A stretch of 64,000 nucleotides of DNA from JAYFQE01 sp034927345 (GTDB lineage: Bacteria > Bacillota > Clostridia > Saccharofermentanales > UBA5734): positions 62,001 to 126,000 of the forward strand of contig JAYFQE010000011.1 of the NCBI GenBank assembly GCA_034927345.1, in the 5' to 3' direction. Every line of letters begins with the position of its first letter. Position 1 is the first letter of the stretch. The position numbers and the translations under genes are program-made. A model generated the notes under the pieces. It was not told where the DNA came from. It saw only the letters and a list, made by a program, of their open reading frames with translations, and ran no database searches. Shown here in pieces: positions 61,451 to 64,000 of the stretch.

Positions 61451-62193
61451 TGCCCGAGCACCACCTTTTTTTCATAAATAGCTTTGCCGATGATAACGCC
61501 GGCCGCGCCTGCGCGCCGCACCGCCTCGATATCGGCCGGAGAACCAATTCCTCCCGATGCGATGACTGTCAGGCCGTCCAGCGCTACCAGACTGCGGATG
61601 CCGTCCAAAGCGGGGCCGCTCATCATGCCGTCCCGCTTGATATCCGTATAGATCACCGTCCGGGCGCCGGCATCCAGCATCAGCCGGGCAAAATCAAGAA
61701 CATCCAGTCCGCTGCCGCGCGTCCAGCCGTCGACGCTGATCTGACCGTCCCGGGCATCCAGGCCGATCGCCAGCCGGTCCGGATAACGGCGCAGAGCTTC
61801 CAGGGTCATAGCCCGGTCATTGACGGCCGCTGTTCCCAGCACCGCGCGGTCGATTCCGTATTCCTCAAGCAAAAGCCGGAGATGCGGCATAGTCCGGATG
61901 CCGCCGCCGGTCTGGATATGCAGGCCGGTTTGACGGCGAATGTCGGCAATCAACGACGCATGGGCCGGTATGCCGGTTCTCGCGGCATCCAGATCAACGA
62001 TGTGAAGCCACGTCGCGCCGGCGGCCTGGAAAGTCCGGGCTACGCCCAGCGGATCGGGACTGTAAACGGTCACTTGATCGTAACGGCCCTGCTGCAGGCG
62101 AACACATTGTCCGCCTAATAAATCGATCGCCGGATAAATGATCATCGGCTGTTTCGTTTCGTTTCCGGGAGCATTCCCGGCGCGTTCAGTCAT
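61432..62193 (-). CDS. hisA: ProFAR isomerase
   Basis: A 253-residue HisA. The barrel starts at IIYPAIDLLGGQCVRL with catalytic Asp in PAID, then VGG-like 'QTGGGIRTM' and YTDIKRDGMMSG with the second catalytic Asp. ATG at 62193 overlaps the hisH stop (ATGA) and has GGGGAGG upstream, giving an N-terminal extension of 16 residues; the internal Met at residue 17 lacks a ribosome site. Confidence 0.96.
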   Translation of the reverse strand: MTERAGNAPGNETKQPMIIYPAIDLLGGQCVRLQQGRYDQVTVYSPDPLGVARTFQAAGATWLHIVDLDAARTGIPAHASLIADIRRQTGLHIQTGGGIRTMPHLRLLLEEYGIDRAVLGTAAVNDRAMTLEALRRYPDRLAIGLDARDGQISVDGWTRGSGLDVLDFARLMLDAGARTVIYTDIKRDGMMSGPALDGIRSLVALDGLTVIASGGIGSPADIEAVRRAGAAGVIIGKAIYEKKVVLGQCWPNE

Positions 62194-62795
62194 ACCCGCG
62201 CCTCCCCGCCGGAAGCCCAGCGTTCCAGAAGCCGCAGGCCGGCGTCGCCGCTTTTCTCCGGATGAAACTGGGTCAGGAGGATCTGCCGATCCGCGACGGC
62301 GGCGGCAAAGGGAATCCCGTGGACGCTCCAGGCAGCGGTCAGGCCGGAGTCGGCCGGATCGACATAATAGGAATGGACAAAATAAAAGTACTCATGATTC
62401 GGCAGTATATCCAGGCGTGAATCTTGCAGACTGTTCCAGCCCATATGCGGCACTTTGAGTCCCGGCTGGGCCGGGAAGCGGCGTACAACGCCGGGCAGCA
62501 GGCCAAGGCCGCGGTTGTTGCCTTCTTCGCTGTATTCAAACATCAGCTGCATGCCCAGGCAAATGCCGAGAAAAGGTTTCCCGGTCTGCAAATAGGCTTT
62601 GATCGCCTGATCCAGGCCGCGCTTTTTCAATTGTTCGACAGCATAGGCCATGGCTCCGACGCCGGGCAGGATCAGACGATCGGCCGCGGCGACCTCTTCA
62701 GGATCGCTGGTTACCGCCGCCGGCTGGTTCAGATAGGCTAAAGCCTTGGCCACACTGCCCAGATTGCCCATTCCATAATCGATGACGCTGATCAT
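62190..62795 (-). CDS. hisH: IGP synthase glutamine amidotransferase subunit
   Basis: A 201-residue class I amidotransferase that feeds ammonia to HisF. Nucleophile Cys in LGICLGMQLM, His and Glu of the triad in FHPEKSG. ATG overlaps the purC stop (ATGA), and hisA overlaps its own stop. Confidence 0.96.
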   Translation of the reverse strand: MISVIDYGMGNLGSVAKALAYLNQPAAVTSDPEEVAAADRLILPGVGAMAYAVEQLKKRGLDQAIKAYLQTGKPFLGICLGMQLMFEYSEEGNNRGLGLLPGVVRRFPAQPGLKVPHMGWNSLQDSRLDILPNHEYFYFVHSYYVDPADSGLTAAWSVHGIPFAAAVADRQILLTQFHPEKSGDAGLRLLERWASGGEARV

Positions 62796-63682
62796 GCCAG
62801 ATCCTTCCCGGTCAAGCGGCTGTATGCTTCACGGTATTTGGCCGCTGTTCTGGCGATGATTTCCGGCGGCAAAGCCGGAGCCGGCGGATTTTTATCCCAG
62901 GCCAGGGTTTCCAGCCATTCGCGCAGATATTGCTTATCAAAGCTCTTTTGCGCCCGGCCCGGCTGGTACTCCGATTTATCCCAAAAACGCGAGGAATCCG
63001 GCGTGAACAATTCATCGGCGACAACCAGGCGGCCGTCGAGCAGACCGAATTCAAATTTGGTGTCGGCCAGGATAATGCCGCGTCCTTCGGCGTAAGCTGC
63101 CGCGTATTGATAAAGAGCCAGACTCTTTTCGCGGACGGCGCCGGCCAGCTCGGAACCCAGCAATTCTTCCAGTTGGCTGAAGTTGATGTTCTGGTCATGA
63201 CCCGATTCTGCCTTGGTCGAAGGGGTGAAAACCGGCTCCGGCAGACGGTCGGCCTGGCGCAGGCCGCCTGGTTGGGGCATCCCGCCGATCGTGCCCGACT
63301 TGTTGTATTCTTTCAGCGCGGAACCTTCCAGATAGCCGCGGACAATACATTCCGCCGGCAGCATCTTCACTTTGCGCACCAGCATCGAACGGCCGGCCAG
63401 TTCATTCGCGTAACGGCTTAGCCCGGCCGGATAAGCGGCCGGATCAGTCGATATGACATGATTGCCGATGATCGGGCGGGTCTGCTCAAACCAGAATGCC
63501 GAAATACTATTCAAGACGACGCCTTTTTCAGGAATCAATTCCTGAAAAACAACGTCAAAAGCTGAAATCCGATCGGTAACCACGATCAGCAGGGCATCGC
63601 CGAGGTCATAAACATCGCGGACTTTGCCCCGGACAAACAGCGGCAATTGGATAAAATCAGCTTCGCGCATCAAGTTGCTCAT
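62792..63682 (-). CDS. purC: SAICAR synthase
   Basis: A 296-residue PurC. It joins aspartate to CAIR in purine synthesis. VRGKVRDVYDLGD, TDRISAFDVV and ECIVRGYLEGSALKEY are the ATP- and substrate-binding segments. GGAGG lies before the ATG. It is set between hisB and hisH. The his branch point releases AICAR, which enters the purine route just after PurC and PurB, so there is a metabolic link. Confidence 0.96.
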   Translation of the reverse strand: MSNLMREADFIQLPLFVRGKVRDVYDLGDALLIVVTDRISAFDVVFQELIPEKGVVLNSISAFWFEQTRPIIGNHVISTDPAAYPAGLSRYANELAGRSMLVRKVKMLPAECIVRGYLEGSALKEYNKSGTIGGMPQPGGLRQADRLPEPVFTPSTKAESGHDQNINFSQLEELLGSELAGAVREKSLALYQYAAAYAEGRGIILADTKFEFGLLDGRLVVADELFTPDSSRFWDKSEYQPGRAQKSFDKQYLREWLETLAWDKNPPAPALPPEIIARTAAKYREAYSRLTGKDLA

Positions 63683-63724
63683 ATAAAAAATCCTCCTCGC
63701 AGGTTGCTATCTTGGTCTCAGGAT

Positions 63725-64000
63725 TTATAAAACGCCTTTGGTCGAAGGGATCGCGCCGGCATGTCCCGGATCGATCGCCGCGGCGTCGGCCAGGGCATGG
63801 GCAAAGGCTTTAAAAAGGGCTTCGGCGAGATGATGGTCGTTATGTCCGTAAGGGCAGGCCAGATGCAGAGTCAGGCCGGCGTTGAAAGCCAGGGCGCGGA
63901 AAAATTCCTCCGTCATCTGCGTGGAGAAACCGCCGACCCGGTCGCTTAAAAACTCGACGCGGAAAACCAGATAGGCGCGGCCGGATATATCCAGCGCGGC
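63725..64000 (-). CDS. hisB: Imidazoleglycerol-phosphate dehydratase (partial)
   Basis: The C-terminal part of HisB, running off the right end of the window. FRVEFLSDRVGGFSTQM, PYGHNDHHLAEALFKAFAHAL (the metal-binding HHxxE) and the closing IPSTKGVL are typical. About 91 codons are in view of some 195. It is the first his gene in view and reads toward purC. Confidence 0.95.
   Translation of the reverse strand, partial: AALDISGRAYLVFRVEFLSDRVGGFSTQMTEEFFRALAFNAGLTLHLACPYGHNDHHLAEALFKAFAHALADAAAIDPGHAGAIPSTKGVL

Overview
The window looks like a chromosomal segment of an uncultured, strictly anaerobic Bacillota (Clostridia-like) bacterium of moderately high GC. The grounds are a T-box leader with a Tyr specifier before tyrS, an L10-type leader before rplJ-rplL, a CheC/CheD pair, a glycyl-radical enzyme with its activase, a heterodimeric ABC exporter under a MarR regulator, and strong AGGAGG-type ribosome binding sites. 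No rRNA, CRISPR array or intact insertion sequence was seen. Genus cannot be told from the sequence alone.

Layout. 0.2-6.6 kb: gltB-gltD (glutamate synthase) behind a good promoter and a leader with a terminator-like hairpin. 6.7-12.6 kb: sugar-related single genes (MFS carrier, GH4 alpha-galactosidase-like enzyme with a divergent AraC regulator, EamA carrier, Gfo/Idh/MocA oxidoreductase). 12.9-18.0 kb: a coupled cluster of SNF2 helicase, SWIM zinc-finger protein and an unknown C-terminal membrane protein. 18.1-20.7 kb: DUF2975 protein, small HTH regulator and a multi-membrane-span protein, behind palindromic operator candidates. 20.76-22.36 kb: a promoter, a compact structured non-coding RNA closed by a perfect 15-bp stem, and a reverse transcriptase. 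22.3-31.0 kb: cupin, flavodoxin-like reductase, and glycoside hydrolases (GH32, GH3, an unrecognised one, GH29).

31.1-33.9 kb is an AT-richer graveyard: an intact AbiEi antitoxin gene, an AbiEii toxin with its catalytic core deleted, a beta-lactamase-family remnant with an in-frame stop, a truncated oxidoreductase, an antisense fragment of an AAA ATPase of the abortive-infection type, and the 3' half of a decayed tRNA-Ser at the right edge. 33.9-38.3 kb: MarR plus the two halves of an ABC exporter. 38.3-39.7 kb: two membrane proteins. 39.8-44.8 kb: zinc-ribbon membrane protein with an ABC-2 transporter. 44.8-47.5 kb: tyrS with its T-box, then cheC-cheD. 48.2-54.2 kb: glycyl-radical enzyme, IclR regulator, activase, mannonate dehydratase and an SDR dehydrogenase, apparently one catabolic operon. 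55.3-55.7 kb: tRNAs Met, Glu, Val, Cys. 56.0-59.7 kb: rpmG-secE-nusG-rplK-rplA-rplJ-rplL. 59.9-64.0 kb: hisB-purC-hisH-hisA-hisFI-hisE, with a HisF-HisI fusion.

The best candidate for an undescribed system is the non-coding RNA plus reverse transcriptase at 20.76-22.36 kb. A near-consensus -10 places the predicted RNA start at the foot of a 15-bp stem that encloses several hairpins, and the RT gene follows 72 bp later. The RT has the palm motifs (YSDD) but I see no maturase, endonuclease or group II intron, and it is not a canonical retron RT.
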